Positions 37,350-47,436 of a DNA stretch of 64,000 bases are shown piece after piece. Every line of letters begins with the position of its first letter. Positions within the stretch are counted from its first letter, which is position 1. A program made the translations under genes and the position numbers. Source of the DNA: Jiella sonneratiae (GTDB lineage: Bacteria; Pseudomonadota; Alphaproteobacteria; Rhizobiales; Rhizobiaceae); NCBI RefSeq assembly GCF_017353515.1, contig NZ_JAFMPY010000001.1, positions 186,001 to 250,000 of the forward strand. Reading direction: 5' to 3'. The notes under the pieces are model-generated. The model ran no database searches. It had not been told where the DNA came from and worked only from the letters and a program-made list of their open reading frames with translations.

Positions 37350-37516
37350 AGCAAGGCCCCACCGACGATCGACCCGACCGCGGCGGACAGCATTTCTGCC
37401 TTTCAACGCAATGCGTTAGCGACGCGGCACGGCCCCCGCTTGCAAGCGCGGCGGCATCGCCGCAAGGATGCTGGGCATTGAGAAGCACCGCAATGGCGAG
37501 ACGGGGAGACCACGGC

Positions 37517-37831
37517 ATGACGGATTCGGACAAGGGCGGCTGGCTGGCGATGGCCAGCGCAAAGCGAACCGGCGAGCGCATTCTCGTCACCGTGCGCGGC
37601 GGCGAACAGGGCCCTGCCGAGGTCGATACCGTGCGTTACCAGACCGTGCGCGGCACCAGCGAGCGGCAATGGGTCGCGACCGACATGGGGCCGGACGGGC
37701 TCGTCACCTACGACGAGGACGAACTCGTGGCCTGGATGCCATGGCCGGAACCGACGGCGCGATCCGGCATGGTCGATCTGCCGGCTCCGGCCGACGAGGC
37801 GGATTTCGAGGAACAGGGCTCCGGCATCTGA
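37517..37831 (+). CDS. Hypothetical 104-aa acidic protein
   Basis: Not recognised. Soluble, acidic, with a beta-rich middle (RILVTVRGGEQGPAEVDTVR) and a Glu/Asp/Pro-rich end. No signal peptide, membrane helix or motif. The ATG at 37517 follows GGGGAG by 8 nt, better than the upstream in-frame codon at 37478. It stands alone between the divergent nuo operon and the ClpP-like gene. Confidence 0.6.
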   Translation: MTDSDKGGWLAMASAKRTGERILVTVRGGEQGPAEVDTVRYQTVRGTSERQWVATDMGPDGLVTYDEDELVAWMPWPEPTARSGMVDLPAPADEADFEEQGSGI

Positions 37832-38020
37832 TCCGACCGGCTCAGGCGGCGTCAGACCGGCGGGGGCAAGCGGTCCGGACTGGCGGTCGCCGGCAGGTGG
37901 CGCCGGCGGGCATGCGATCGCCCGATTCGGTGCTATTGTCGTCGAAAGCCTCTGCGGCTTGGCGCATGGGCGCCTCGCCGGGCCGGCAGGCGGCATGGCG
38001 TCGCGACGACGGATGGATGG

Positions 38021-39199
38021 ATGCGGATGACCGGAGCCCGTGCAGCCTCGATCCTGGCGCTGGCGCTCGCCCTGACGGCGGTGCCCGCAGCGGCGCAGAC
38101 GCAGAGCTTCGGCCCGTTCACGATCGACGGCGCCGCACCGCAGGTCATCCGCCTCGACGGCGTCATCGACACGCGCTCGGGACTGGAATTCAACCGGGCG
38201 CGGCGGGCGGCGCCCGCCGCGCGCATCCTCGTCGTCAACAGCCCGGGCGGCAACCCGATCATCGCGCTGCAGATCGCCGACGCCGTCAGCGAGAATCGCT
38301 TCACCACGGTCATCCCCGAGGAAGCCGTCTGCTTTTCCTCCTGCGCCTATGTGTTTCTCGGCGGCGCCGTCCGCCAGGCACGCGGAAGGCTCGGGGTGCA
38401 CCAGCTGACCTCGTCGTCGAGCGACGTCGCCGCGGCGCAGCTGGCCCTGTCGGAGGTCGTCGACTTCCTCAGCCGCAACGGCCATGCGCCGGAGATCCTC
38501 CGCATCCTGCTGGCGACGCCGGCCGACCAGATGCATATCTTCAGCCGCGACGAATTGCTGCGCCTGAAGATCGAGACCGCCGGCGCGGAAGCTCTCGCCC
38601 TGCCGGTGCTCGCCGACCGGAATGCTGGGATCGATACCGGGAACGGTCCCGGGGCGCGGGCCGGCGCGGATGCCGGAGGCGCGCCCCCACCGGTCGACCG
38701 CTCTCCCGCCGTCGAGACTTCGGTCGCCAAAGCGGCGATCAGGCTTCCGCCGCCGCAGATGACGCTGTCGCCGGGACTGCCGCGCTTTGCGGCGACGGGT
38801 TCCAAGCCGTCGGTGCTCGAGGGCCGGAACGCCGGGCCGGACGCCGATGGCGGGTCCGAGGCCGGGACCGGCGCGGATGCCCGGCAGGCGCCGTCGTCGA
38901 GGCTCGGCATTCCGCTCGCCGGGACTGCGGTCGGCAAGGCGGCGATCAGGCTTCCGCCGCCTGTGATGAAACTGCCGCAGGAGCCGCCGAACTTTGCGGC
39001 GAAGAGCTTACCGGAAGAAGAGGTCGCAGCGCAGCGCGACGGGACGCAGCAGAGCGGTTCGGTGGCTCGCCTGCCCCCCGCGACGTCGTTGCTCACGAAG
39101 CCGATGGGAGTCGGGCGGGCGTCGGCGGCAAGTGGCAACCCCTCTTTCGGCCTGCCGGCGCCGGCCATGACGCTGCAGGGCGACGGCCCGCGCTTTTGA
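38021..39199 (+). CDS. Secreted ClpP/crotonase-like protein with C-terminal Pro-rich repeats
   Basis: 392 residues. Residues 1-25 are a Sec signal peptide ending VPAAAQ. Residues about 40-180 match the periplasmic ClpP-like family (COG3904 type): VNSPGGNPIIALQIADAV gives the oxyanion-loop turn, and EEAVCFSSCAYVFLGG places a Ser where the ClpP nucleophile lies. HQLTSSSS follows. The rest is Pro/Ala-rich and contains three copies of an (I/L/G)LPxPxMxLxxxxPxF motif near 38731, 38935 and 39143, the last one ending the protein. The two Cys in CFSSC could form a periplasmic disulfide. Substrate and proteolytic activity are unproven for this family. Confidence 0.8.
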   Translation: MRMTGARAASILALALALTAVPAAAQTQSFGPFTIDGAAPQVIRLDGVIDTRSGLEFNRARRAAPAARILVVNSPGGNPIIALQIADAVSENRFTTVIPEEAVCFSSCAYVFLGGAVRQARGRLGVHQLTSSSSDVAAAQLALSEVVDFLSRNGHAPEILRILLATPADQMHIFSRDELLRLKIETAGAEALALPVLADRNAGIDTGNGPGARAGADAGGAPPPVDRSPAVETSVAKAAIRLPPPQMTLSPGLPRFAATGSKPSVLEGRNAGPDADGGSEAGTGADARQAPSSRLGIPLAGTAVGKAAIRLPPPVMKLPQEPPNFAAKSLPEEEVAAQRDGTQQSGSVARLPPATSLLTKPMGVGRASAASGNPSFGLPAPAMTLQGDGPRF

Positions 39200-39353
39200 C
39201 GGATCGGAAGGACACGACGGCGAGCCGGAGCATGCCAAACGGGGACGGCCGGCGGAAGACGATCGCACCACGGCGAATGCCGTCAACGGGCCCGGGAGGC
39301 CGGAAGAGCGGCGTCGGCGATATGACGATGGGCAGAAGACGATAGGCAGAAAA

Positions 39354-39430
39354 TGGCGCGAGTGACGGGGCTCGAACCCGCGACCTCCGGCGTGACAGGC
39401 CGGCACTCTAACCGACTGAGCTACACCCGC
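39354..39430 (-). tRNA. tRNA-Asp (anticodon GTC)
   Basis: A complete 77-nt cloverleaf on the minus strand: acceptor GCGGGTG/CACTCGC, D-arm GCTCAGTCGGTTAGAGT, anticodon stem CCGGC with loop CTGTCAC, T-arm GGTTCGAGCC, encoded CCA at 39354-39356. Anticodon GTC reads GAC/GAU. Promoter at 39462-39490. Confidence 0.97.
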
Positions 39431-39944
39431 GCTTGGCCGCCGAAGCGGCTTGTGAGGCGGTCGTTTACGGAGAAGCTCGGGCTCTGTCAAGCGACAGTCG
39501 CGCCGCTTCGTCGAAGCCGCCGCGGCGGCGACACGAAAGCGCCGAAAACCCCTCGGCTCGCCGGCTTTTCCGCCACGTGAGGGCGTCTCTTGGCAGGACG
39601 GAACCGGCCGAAGCCGGCGAATCGCGGCTCGGGCGCGTCGTCTTCATGGGGCCGCCGTCCATTGCCGGCGCATCGTCTCGTCGAAGTCCGCGGCGGCGCC
39701 GAGGCGCCGGTTGACCGGAGAGGAGCGTTCGGACACGCGGCGGGATCCGGTTTTCCGCAGACCTCGTCTATGACGGGCCGCCGATCGGGGATATCTGTCA
39801 CGCCGGTGCAGCGGGCGATCACCGTTTGATGCGGTGGCTTCCGTCGGCTCCGGCGCGCGTCGTCCGCGGCGGTCGCTTCGACGGCCACGGCGCCGGGCCG
39901 CACCGGCAGAGAACCGCAACCTCGCTTCAGGAGAAGGCAAGCGC
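39431..39944. other. 514-bp gap without a recognisable gene
   Basis: It contains the tRNA-Asp promoter on its left and the ribosome site of the aminotransferase on its right. The small open frames in it are Arg/Pro/Ser-rich shadows. No integrase or attachment-site repeat of the tRNA end was seen. Confidence 0.5.
39462..39490 (-). promoter_or_regulatory. Sigma70 promoter of tRNA-Asp
   Basis: TTGACA (39490-39485), exactly 17 nt, TAAACG (39467-39462) on the minus strand, about 30 nt before the tRNA 5' end. A consensus -35 with ideal spacing fits a strong stable-RNA promoter. Confidence 0.7.
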
Positions 39945-41177
39945 GTGACGCCTCCCCGGTCCAATCCCCTTCTTTCGGCCGTCGCGGCCCCGCCGATCCC
40001 GCATGTCGCGCGTTGGGCGGCGGGCTATGGCGGCCGCCACGGGCCGCTGATCAACTGCAGCCAGGCGGTGCCCCAACATGCGCCGCCGGCCGAACTCGCC
40101 GCCCGCCTCGCCGCCGCGGCGGCGAGCCCGGAGGCCGCCCGCTACGGCGAGATCCTCGGCGACGCGGCGCTGCGCGCGGCCTATGCGGCGCATGTTTCGG
40201 CGATCTACGGCGCCCGGATCGAGGCCGGCCAGATCGCCGTGACCGCCGGCTGCAATCAGGCCTTCTTCGCCGCGATGATCGCGGTCGCCGGCGCCGGCGA
40301 CGCGGTCATCCTGCCGACGCCCTGGTACTTCAACCACCAGATGACCCTCGACATGCTCGGCATCGAGAAGCGGGCGCTGCCGACCGCCGCCGCCGACGGC
40401 TTCCTGCCCGATCCGGCGGCCTTCGAGGCGATGATCGACGATCGCACCAAGGCCCTCGTCCTCGTCAGTCCGAACAACCCGACCGGTGCGGTCTATCCGC
40501 CGGAGCTTCTCGCCGCGCTGTTCAGGATCGCGGTGCGCCGGGGCCTCTACGTCGTCCTCGACGAAACCTATCGGGACTATCTGCCGCCCGAGGCGGGGCC
40601 GCCGCACGGTCTTTACGGCGAAGCACGGGCCGAGACCAATCTGATCGGGCTCTATTCCTTCTCCAAGGCCTATGCGATCCCCGGCCACCGGACGGGGGCG
40701 ATGATCCTCGGCGGTGCGATCGCGGCGGAGATCGAGAAGGTCCTCGACTGCATGCAGATCTGCGCGCCCCGGCCGCCGCAGGCCGCGCTCGCCTGGGCGA
40801 TCGACGCGCTGGCGGAATTCCGTGCCGCCAACGCCGCGACCATCGCCGGACGGGCCCGGCTGTTCGAGGAGGCGATCGCCGCGGTGCCCGGCTGGCGCCT
40901 CGACCAGATCGGCGCCTATTTCGCCTATGTGCGGCATCCCTGGCCCGGCCGGAGCGCCGAGAGCGTCGCCGCCGATCTGGCGCGCGAGGCCGGCATCCTG
41001 ACGCTGCCCGGCTCGTTCTTCGGGCCGGGCCAGGACGAGCATCTGCGGATCGCCTTCGCCAATGTCGGCGAAGACGGCATCCGGGCGACGATGCGGCGGC
41101 TGGCAGGCTTTCGGACGGCGGAGCCAGCGGCAGGCCCTTCGCACGGACGACGAGACGGGGAAGGTTCTCACCCATGA
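39945..41177 (+). CDS. Class I/II pyridoxal-phosphate aminotransferase
   Basis: Cytosolic transaminase of 410 residues. Fold type I marks seen: RYGEILGDAALRAAYAAHVS, VSPNNPTGAVYPPE (Asn-Pro at the cofactor), VLDETYRDYL (cofactor Asp) and YSFSKAYAIPGHRTG with the Schiff-base Lys; an Arg in EHLRIAF binds the substrate carboxylate. GTG at 39945 follows CAGGAGAAGG; the frame upstream is an Arg-rich shadow. The stop overlaps the ureohydrolase ATG (ATGA), so the two enzymes are made together. An amino acid with a guanidino group, such as arginine, would make sense of the pair; this is inference. Confidence 0.9.
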   Translation: MTPPRSNPLLSAVAAPPIPHVARWAAGYGGRHGPLINCSQAVPQHAPPAELAARLAAAAASPEAARYGEILGDAALRAAYAAHVSAIYGARIEAGQIAVTAGCNQAFFAAMIAVAGAGDAVILPTPWYFNHQMTLDMLGIEKRALPTAAADGFLPDPAAFEAMIDDRTKALVLVSPNNPTGAVYPPELLAALFRIAVRRGLYVVLDETYRDYLPPEAGPPHGLYGEARAETNLIGLYSFSKAYAIPGHRTGAMILGGAIAAEIEKVLDCMQICAPRPPQAALAWAIDALAEFRAANAATIAGRARLFEEAIAAVPGWRLDQIGAYFAYVRHPWPGRSAESVAADLAREAGILTLPGSFFGPGQDEHLRIAFANVGEDGIRATMRRLAGFRTAEPAAGPSHGRRDGEGSHP

Positions 41178-42223
41178 CCGAGGAAAAGCTCGCCGCGCTG
41201 CGGCAACGCTTCGGCGGCGACAACGAGCGCCGCATCTACGACGCGGGTTTCGCGGCCGTCGCAGGCCATCTGTTCGATCCGAAAGGCACCCGCGTCGCGC
41301 CCTATGCCGGCCTGCCGACATTGCTGGACGTGCCGTACCGGCCGATCGACTGGACGGCGCCCGACTTCGGCGATCTGAAAATCGCGATGCTCGGCGTTCC
41401 GATGGACCTCGGCGTCACCAACCGCAACGGCTCGCGCTTCGGCCCGCGGGCGCTCAGGAGCATGGAGCGAGTCGGGCCCTACAACCACGTGCTCAAGACC
41501 ATGCCGACGCACGAGGTCGCCGTCGCCGACATCGGCGACGTGCCGTTCCGCTCGCGCTTCGATCTTTCCACCTCGCACCAGGACATCGAAAGGACGGCCG
41601 CGGCGATCCGGGCGGCCGGCGTGCTGCCGCTCTTCGTCGGCGGCGATCATTCGATCTCGCTGCCGATCCTCAGGGCGCTCGGCGCCGGCGAACCGCTGGG
41701 GATGATCCACATCGACGCGCATTGCGACACGTCGGGCCCCTTCGACGGCTGCAAGTTCCATCACGGTGGCCCGTTCCGCCAGGCGGTGCTCGACGGCGTC
41801 CTCGACCCGGAGCGCACCATCCAGATCGGCATTCGCGGTTCGTCGGAATATCTCTGGGAATTCTCCTACGAGAGCGGCATGACGGTCATCCACGCCGAGG
41901 AGGTGGCGGAACTCGGCATCGCCGCCATCGTCGCGCGGGCACGGTCCGTCGTCGGCGCGCGCCCCTTCTACCTCTCCTTCGACATCGACAGCCTCGACCC
42001 CGCCTTCGCCCCCGGCACCGGGACGCCGGAGATCGGCGGACTTTCGACCCGCGAGGCCCAGGCGATCCTGCGCGGGCTCGCCGGCCTCGCGATGGCAGGC
42101 GGCGACGTCGTCGAGGTCGCCCCGCAATACGATGCGACCACCAACACCGCCCATGCCGGCGCACAGATGCTGTTCGAGCTGCTCAGCCTCGCCCGGCTGT
42201 CGCCGGCGCTCGCCGGTCGCTGA
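41174..42223 (+). CDS. Agmatinase/guanidino-acid ureohydrolase (arginase family)
   Basis: Dimanganese hydrolase releasing urea from a guanidino compound, 349 residues. All metal ligands are visible: GGDHSISLP (His), IHIDAHCDT (Asp-His-Asp) and SFDIDSLDPAFAPGTGTPE (two Asp). The loop FHHGGPFRQAV resembles agmatinase and guanidinobutyrase rather than arginase. The 50-residue N-terminal extension is usual for rhizobial members. The coupled aminotransferase hints at arginine transamination followed by guanidinobutyrate hydrolysis, but agmatine is equally possible. Confidence 0.88.
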   Translation: MTEEKLAALRQRFGGDNERRIYDAGFAAVAGHLFDPKGTRVAPYAGLPTLLDVPYRPIDWTAPDFGDLKIAMLGVPMDLGVTNRNGSRFGPRALRSMERVGPYNHVLKTMPTHEVAVADIGDVPFRSRFDLSTSHQDIERTAAAIRAAGVLPLFVGGDHSISLPILRALGAGEPLGMIHIDAHCDTSGPFDGCKFHHGGPFRQAVLDGVLDPERTIQIGIRGSSEYLWEFSYESGMTVIHAEEVAELGIAAIVARARSVVGARPFYLSFDIDSLDPAFAPGTGTPEIGGLSTREAQAILRGLAGLAMAGGDVVEVAPQYDATTNTAHAGAQMLFELLSLARLSPALAGR

Positions 42224-42265
42224 GCGCGGCGGGGGTGGGGTCGGGCCCGCCTTCGAAACAGGCAA

Positions 42266-42297
42266 CCCGACCGCGAAGGCAAAGCTTCGCGATCGGG
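42266..42297. terminator. Hairpin between convergent genes
   Basis: CCCGACCGCGAAG-gcaaa-GCTTCGCGATCGGG forms a long stem with one mismatch, 43 nt after the ureohydrolase stop. The M23 gene ends opposite it. No T-run, so termination is possible but not certain. Confidence 0.45.
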
Positions 42298-42400
42298 CTC
42301 CGTCACGCCTGGAGGTCGGCGGCAGGACATCGTGAAAAAGGGCTCGCCGGCAGCCGCCGGCGGCGGGACGGGCCCTGCCCGCCCCGACGAAGCCCTGCGG

Positions 42401-43750
42401 CTACTGCAGGAACTTGGTCGGATCGACCGGCGAGGAGTTCTTGCGGACCTCGAAGTGCAGGACGGGAACGTCGGTCTCGCCGGTCATGCCGGACTGGGCG
42501 ATGACCTCGCCGCGCCTGACGTCGTCGCCCTTCTTGACGCTCAGCGACTCGGCGTTGCCGTAGACGGTGATGAGGCCGTTGTCGTGCTTGATGAGCACGG
42601 TGTTGCCGAACTCCTTCAGGCCGTTGCCGGCATAGATCACGACGCCGTTCTCGGCGGCCTTCACCGGCGTGCCGCGCGGCACGGAGATGTTGATGCCGTC
42701 GTTGCGGCGGCCGTCGACCTTCTCGCCGAAGCGGTTGATCACCCGGCCCTGCACCGGCCAGCGGAACTGGTCGATGCCGGAGGAGCTCGGCGCCGAGGCG
42801 GACGCGTCGCGCTCGACCGCGGTCTGGACCGAGCCGGTCTGCGTCTTGTCGACGGCGGGCGCCGGCTGGGCGATCCGGCCGCCGCGGTCCGTCGCGTCGG
42901 TCTTCGTCTCGACGTGCTTTTCGGCGACCTTCACGCCGGCATCGTGCGAGGCGGCGCCCGGCGTCTCGGTCCGGGCGGCCGGCGCGGCGTGGCTCGCCTC
43001 GGTGGTCTCGGTACGCGCAGGCACCTTGCCGCCGGCGGGGATGACCAGCGTCTGGCCGAGGCGCACGACGTCGGAATCGAGATTGTTGGCACGGCGGATC
43101 GCGTCGACCGAGACGCCCGACCGGCGGGCGATGCCGCTCAGCGTATCGCCGGACGCGACGGTGACCGCGCCGGCGCTTGGCTTGTCCGGCCGTGCCGCGA
43201 CGCTCTGCCGGGCTTCGTTCATCGGCCGCGGCTGCGGGGTCGCGAGATGGTTCGCCTGATCCTGGAGGCTCGTCGGCGGCGCGCCGCGGGTCGCCGGCAC
43301 GTCGGCGCGGCTCGCGACTTCGCGCGGCGCCGGATAGGAGGTGGTCGCCTGGGCCTGACGGACGGGCTGCGGGGTCTCGGCGCGGTAGACGGAGCGCTGC
43401 TCTGCGGGCGTCGCCTGGCTGCGATAGCTCGGCTCCGGCGGCGGCGGCAGCTGCCCGCGCTGCATCGACTGGCCGGAGCTCGGATAGGCGCTCGCCTGGG
43501 TGTTGGAGAGGTAGCCGCCGCCGGAGGCCGGCGCGATGGCGCCGGTCGCCATGCCGTCCACCTGGCCGGGATAGGGCTGGGCCGCCGGCACCCCCTGGGC
43601 GGGCACCACCTGCGGCACCGAGCCGGTATAGAAGCCGTCGTCGAAACGGACGACGTCACCGCTGCAGCCAGCGAGAAGGCCGGCCACGGAGACAACGGCC
43701 ACGGAACCGAACATGCGTCGGCGCGAACGACTCAACACGGGTAAGCGCAT
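42401..43750 (-). CDS. LysM/M23 lipoprotein, NlpD/DipM-like
   Basis: Outer-membrane lipoprotein, 449 residues, probably activating septal amidases. The N-terminus is a lipoprotein signal ending in the lipobox LLAGC. A Pro/Gln-rich disordered stretch follows, then one LysM ([20 protein letters not shown], residues about 203-222) and a C-terminal M23 fold. The M23 metal site is degenerate: NDGINIS lacks the usual His and Asp, YGNAES lacks the usual His, and only the His of LHFEVR remains. NlpD and EnvC also have dead sites and act as activators. The start at 43750 places the signal peptide correctly. It follows pcm as in relatives. Confidence 0.88.
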   Translation of the reverse strand: MRLPVLSRSRRRMFGSVAVVSVAGLLAGCSGDVVRFDDGFYTGSVPQVVPAQGVPAAQPYPGQVDGMATGAIAPASGGGYLSNTQASAYPSSGQSMQRGQLPPPPEPSYRSQATPAEQRSVYRAETPQPVRQAQATTSYPAPREVASRADVPATRGAPPTSLQDQANHLATPQPRPMNEARQSVAARPDKPSAGAVTVASGDTLSGIARRSGVSVDAIRRANNLDSDVVRLGQTLVIPAGGKVPARTETTEASHAAPAARTETPGAASHDAGVKVAEKHVETKTDATDRGGRIAQPAPAVDKTQTGSVQTAVERDASASAPSSSGIDQFRWPVQGRVINRFGEKVDGRRNDGINISVPRGTPVKAAENGVVIYAGNGLKEFGNTVLIKHDNGLITVYGNAESLSVKKGDDVRRGEVIAQSGMTGETDVPVLHFEVRKNSSPVDPTKFLQ

Positions 43751-43884
43751 CACAGTCCCTTTAGGAGGCAATCCATCGATCAAGGACCATTGAAGCGCGT
43801 TAATCTTACTCCCCGGTTAAACCCGTTGGCTAAAACGTGAATTTTGCGGGGCGCCGGCGCCACGATCCGCCCGGGTCCGGCGCT

Positions 43885-44535
43885 CTAAAGAACGTCCGCC
43901 TTGCCGAAGGCGATCGCCTGATAGCGCACCGGCCAGAGATCCTCGCGCTCGAAGCGCGAACCGACCTTGCGCAGGCGGACCAGCATCTGCTCGCCGTCGC
44001 CCGGGCCGATGGCGCAGATCATCGTCGCCTGGGGCGAGAGTTGGTCGAGGAACTGTTTGGGAGGCGCCGGAAAGGCGGAGTGAACGACGATCCGGTGATA
44101 GGGGCTGCCGCTCGGAAAGCCGTCGCGCCCATCCTCGAAGATCGGCGTGACATTGCTGATGCCGATCTCCCGGAAGCGCTGCGAGGCGGCCTTGAGCAGC
44201 CGGCGATAGCGCTCGAAGGTCGTGACGTGGCCGACGATGCTTGCGAGAAGCGCCGTCACGTAGCCGCTGCCCGTTCCGATCTCGAGCACCCGCTGCTCGG
44301 TCTCCGGCTCGAGCGCGGCGACGAGGCGGACCGCGGCGAGCGCCCCCGGCATCGTCTCGCCGCATGGGATCGGCGCGGTGCGGTCCTCGTAGGGCTCGTC
44401 GATCGCGGTCGGCAGGAACAGGCGCCGCGGCACCGCCTCCACCGCCTTGAGAATCGTCGGAGTCACCTGCGGCTCGCCCCGCAGCCGGACGAGGAACTCG
44501 GCGAGCCTCTCGCGATCGCCCAGCGGCGCCGTCAT
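43885..44535 (-). CDS. pcm: Protein-L-isoaspartate O-methyltransferase-family protein
   Basis: SAM-dependent methyltransferase, 216 residues. Motif I is intact ([16 protein letters not shown], residues about 84-99). The substrate motif, GQTIS(Q/S)P in classic Pcm, reads [12 protein letters not shown] here. As I recall, rhizobial homologues behind surE share this change, so repair activity is less certain than the family name suggests. ATGA overlap with surE. Confidence 0.85.
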   Translation of the reverse strand: MTAPLGDRERLAEFLVRLRGEPQVTPTILKAVEAVPRRLFLPTAIDEPYEDRTAPIPCGETMPGALAAVRLVAALEPETEQRVLEIGTGSGYVTALLASIVGHVTTFERYRRLLKAASQRFREIGISNVTPIFEDGRDGFPSGSPYHRIVVHSAFPAPPKQFLDQLSPQATMICAIGPGDGEQMLVRLRKVGSRFEREDLWPVRYQAIAFGKADVL

Positions 44536-45287
44536 CGCAGCGCTTCTGCCAGCGTGTCGCGCAGCGCCTCGGCCGTCAGGTCGAGCTGCAGCGGCGTCAC
44601 CGAGATCATGCCCGCATCGAGCGCGGCGATGTCCGATTCGGCAACGTCCGGCCCGGCCTGGCGGCCGAACTTCAGCCAGAAATACGGAAAGCCCCGCCCG
44701 TCCCGGCGCTCGTCGATGCCGAGCGCGTAGTCGAGCTTGCCCTGGCGCGTGACGGCGACCCCGGCGACTTCCTCGGGCGCGACGGCCGGGAAGTTGACGT
44801 TGAGGAGATGGCCGGCGGGAAGGTCGAAGGCGGCCAGCCGCTCGATGATCGCCGGCGCATGGCTCTCGGCCGTGGCCCAGAGCGCCTCGCGGTCGGTGCC
44901 CGGACGGAACGCCTGGCTGAGCGCGATCGAGCGGATGCCGAGCATCATGCCTTCCATCGCGCCGGCGACGGTGCCCGAATAGCTGATGTCCTCGCAGATG
45001 TTCTGGCCGGCATTGATGCCGGAAAGGACGAGATCGGGCAGCCCGTCCATCACCTTGCGCACGGCCATGATGACGCAGTCGGTCGGCGTGCCGCGCACGG
45101 CGAAGCGCCTGTCGGAGCGTTTGCGCAGCCTGAGCGGCGAGGACAGCGTCAGCGAATGCGACAGGCCGCTCTGGTCGGTTTCCGGCGCCACCGTCCAGAC
45201 GTCGTCGGAGAGCGCCTGCGCGACGCGTTCCAGGACGGCGAGGCCTTCGGCGTCGATGCCGTCGTCATTGGTGATAAGGATGCGCAT
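44532..45287 (-). CDS. surE: 5'/3'-nucleotidase SurE
   Basis: Metal-dependent survival-protein phosphatase acting on nucleoside monophosphates, 251 residues. NDDGIDAEG at residues 7-15 has the Asp pair of the metal site; [11 protein letters not shown] and [12 protein letters not shown] supply the other ligands. It starts 3 nt after the serS stop and its own stop overlaps pcm. Confidence 0.95.
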   Translation of the reverse strand: MRILITNDDGIDAEGLAVLERVAQALSDDVWTVAPETDQSGLSHSLTLSSPLRLRKRSDRRFAVRGTPTDCVIMAVRKVMDGLPDLVLSGINAGQNICEDISYSGTVAGAMEGMMLGIRSIALSQAFRPGTDREALWATAESHAPAIIERLAAFDLPAGHLLNVNFPAVAPEEVAGVAVTRQGKLDYALGIDERRDGRGFPYFWLKFGRQAGPDVAESDIAALDAGMISVTPLQLDLTAEALRDTLAEALR

Positions 45288-45290
45288 GGA

Positions 45291-46571
45291 TCAGGCCGCC
45301 GCGATCGTCTCGACGCCGCCCATATAGGGCCGCAGCGCCTCCGGGACGGTGATCGAGCCGTCGGCGTTCTGGTAGTTCTCCATGACCGCGATCAGCGCGC
45401 GGCCGACCGCGACGCCAGAGCCGTTCAGCGTGTGGACGAAGCGCTGCGCCTTCTCGCCGGCGACCCTGTAGCGGGCATTCATGCGCCGCGCCTGGAAGTC
45501 GCCGCAGACCGAGCAGCTGGAGATCTCGCGATAAGTGCCCTGCCCCGGCAGCCAGACCTCGATGTCGTAGGTCTTGCGGGCGCCGAAGCCCATGTCGCCG
45601 GTGCAGAGCGTCATCACCCGGTAGGCGAGGCCGAGGCGCTTCAGCACCTCCTCGGCCGCCGCCGTCATCCGCTCGTGTTCCTGGATCGAGGTCTCCTCGT
45701 CGGTGATCGAGACGAGCTCCACCTTGTAGAACTGGTGCTGGCGCAGCATGCCGCGCTGGTCGCGCCCGGCCGCCCCCGCCTCCGAGCGGAAGCACGGCGT
45801 CAGCGCGGTGACGCGGATCGGCAGTTCCGCCGCGTCGAGGGTGCGCTCGCGCACGAGGTTGGTCAGCGACACTTCCGCCGTCGGGATCAGCCAGCGGCCC
45901 TCGGTGGTATGGAACAGGTCCTCGGCGAATTTCGGCAGCTGGCCGGTGCCGAACAGCGCCTCGTCGCGCACGAGCAGCGGCACCGCCGTCTCGACATAGC
46001 CGTGCTCGCCGGTGTGGAGATCGAGCATGAACTGGCCGAGCGCCCGCTCGAGCCGCGCGAGCTGGCCCTTGAGGATTGTGAAGCGCGAGCCGGAGATCTT
46101 CGCCGCCTGCTCGAATTCCATCATGCCGAGCGCTTCGCCGAGGTCGAAATGCTCCCTGGCGTCGAAGTCGAAGCGCGGTGGCTCGCCGAAACGGCGGACC
46201 TCGACGTTGCCGGCCTCGTCGCTGCCGACCGGCACGTCGTCGAGCGGCAGGTTGGGGATGCGCGCGAGTACGTCCTCGAGTTCGGCGTCGATGCGCCGCT
46301 CGGTCTCCTCGCCGTCCTGGATCTCGGCCTTGAGCTTGCCGACTTCCTCGATCAGCGCGTCGGCGCGCGCCCCGTCGCCGGAGCCCTTCGCCTTGCCGAT
46401 TTCCTTGGAGGCATCGTTGCGGCGGCTCTGGAGGTCCTGCAGGACCTTCAGGTGATCGCGGCGACGCTCGTCGAGCTTGATGAGATCGATCGCCGCGGCT
46501 GCGGCTCCGCGCTTCTGGAGCGCTTCGTCCAGCTTGCCAGGGTTGTCCCTGATCCACTTGATATCAAGCAT
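45291..46571 (-). CDS. serS: Seryl-tRNA synthetase
   Basis: Class II synthetase, 426 residues. An N-terminal two-helix coiled coil (residues about 25-110) grips the long arm of tRNA-Ser. Motif 2 is [17 protein letters not shown] and motif 3 is [18 protein letters not shown]. Length and context (tatC upstream, surE downstream) are typical. Confidence 0.97.
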   Translation of the reverse strand: MLDIKWIRDNPGKLDEALQKRGAAAAAIDLIKLDERRRDHLKVLQDLQSRRNDASKEIGKAKGSGDGARADALIEEVGKLKAEIQDGEETERRIDAELEDVLARIPNLPLDDVPVGSDEAGNVEVRRFGEPPRFDFDAREHFDLGEALGMMEFEQAAKISGSRFTILKGQLARLERALGQFMLDLHTGEHGYVETAVPLLVRDEALFGTGQLPKFAEDLFHTTEGRWLIPTAEVSLTNLVRERTLDAAELPIRVTALTPCFRSEAGAAGRDQRGMLRQHQFYKVELVSITDEETSIQEHERMTAAAEEVLKRLGLAYRVMTLCTGDMGFGARKTYDIEVWLPGQGTYREISSCSVCGDFQARRMNARYRVAGEKAQRFVHTLNGSGVAVGRALIAVMENYQNADGSITVPEALRPYMGGVETIAAA

Positions 46572-46617
46572 CTTTCCCTCGTCGTCGGCGGCGAGGGAGA
46601 TCGCCCGGCAGGCCGGT

Positions 46618-47436
46618 TCAGGCCTGCGACTGCGCCTCGCGCTCGGCGGTGTCGACCGCCCGTCTCTTCTCGATCATCCGCGCCGCCAGGATGGACACCT
46701 CGTAGAGAATGATCGTCGGCAGGGCAAGGCCGATCTGGGACATCGGATCCGGCGGCGTCAGCACCGCCGCCGCCACGAATGCCAGCACGATCGCGTATTT
46801 GCGCTTCGAGGCGAGGCCCTTGGCCGTCGTCATGCCGGCCCGGACCATCAGCGTCGCGACCACCGGCAGCTGGAAGACCAGACCGAAGGCGAAGATCAGC
46901 GTCATGATCAGCGACAGGTATTCCGACACCTTCGGCAGGAGCTGGATCGTCGCCTCGCCGCCGCCCCCCGACTGCTGCATCGAGAGGAAGAACCACATCA
47001 CCATGGGGGTGAAGAAGAAATAGACGAGCGCCGCTCCCGCGATAAACAACAGCGGCGTCGCGACGAGGTAGGGCAGGAAGGCGCCGCGTTCGTTGCGATA
47101 GAGCCCCGGCGCCACGAATTTGTAGACCTGCTGGGCGATCAGCGGAAAGGCGAGGAAGAAGCCGCCGAAGGCCGCGATCTTCACCTGGGTGAAGAAGAAT
47201 TCCTGCGGCGCCGTGTAGATCAGCTCGACCTGCTTGCCGGTCATACCGGCCCAGTCGGTGGCCGTCTGATAGGGAATGACCAGGAAGTTGAAGATCGGCT
47301 TGGCGAAATAGAAGCAGATCAGGAAGGCCACGAGGAAGCCGGCGATCGACCAGATCAGCCTGCGCCTCAGTTCGATCAGATGCTCGATCAGCGGCGCCGA
47401 AGACGCTTCGATCTCGGTGTCGTCGCGGGTGCTCAC
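46618..47436 (-). CDS. tatC: Sec-independent protein translocase TatC
   Basis: Six-helix receptor for twin-arginine signal peptides, 272 residues. Seen are [20 protein letters not shown] and the loop [20 protein letters not shown] with the signal-binding Glu. GTG at 47436 overlaps the tatB stop (GTGA). The C-terminal tail is polar and slightly longer than in E. coli. Confidence 0.97.
   Translation of the reverse strand: MSTRDDTEIEASSAPLIEHLIELRRRLIWSIAGFLVAFLICFYFAKPIFNFLVIPYQTATDWAGMTGKQVELIYTAPQEFFFTQVKIAAFGGFFLAFPLIAQQVYKFVAPGLYRNERGAFLPYLVATPLLFIAGAALVYFFFTPMVMWFFLSMQQSGGGGEATIQLLPKVSEYLSLIMTLIFAFGLVFQLPVVATLMVRAGMTTAKGLASKRKYAIVLAFVAAAVLTPPDPMSQIGLALPTIILYEVSILAARMIEKRRAVDTAEREAQSQA

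Noticed and set aside
39354-39944. tRNA-Asp as an integration site for a genomic island
   Set aside because: No integrase nearby and no repeat of the tRNA 3' end was found in the flanks.
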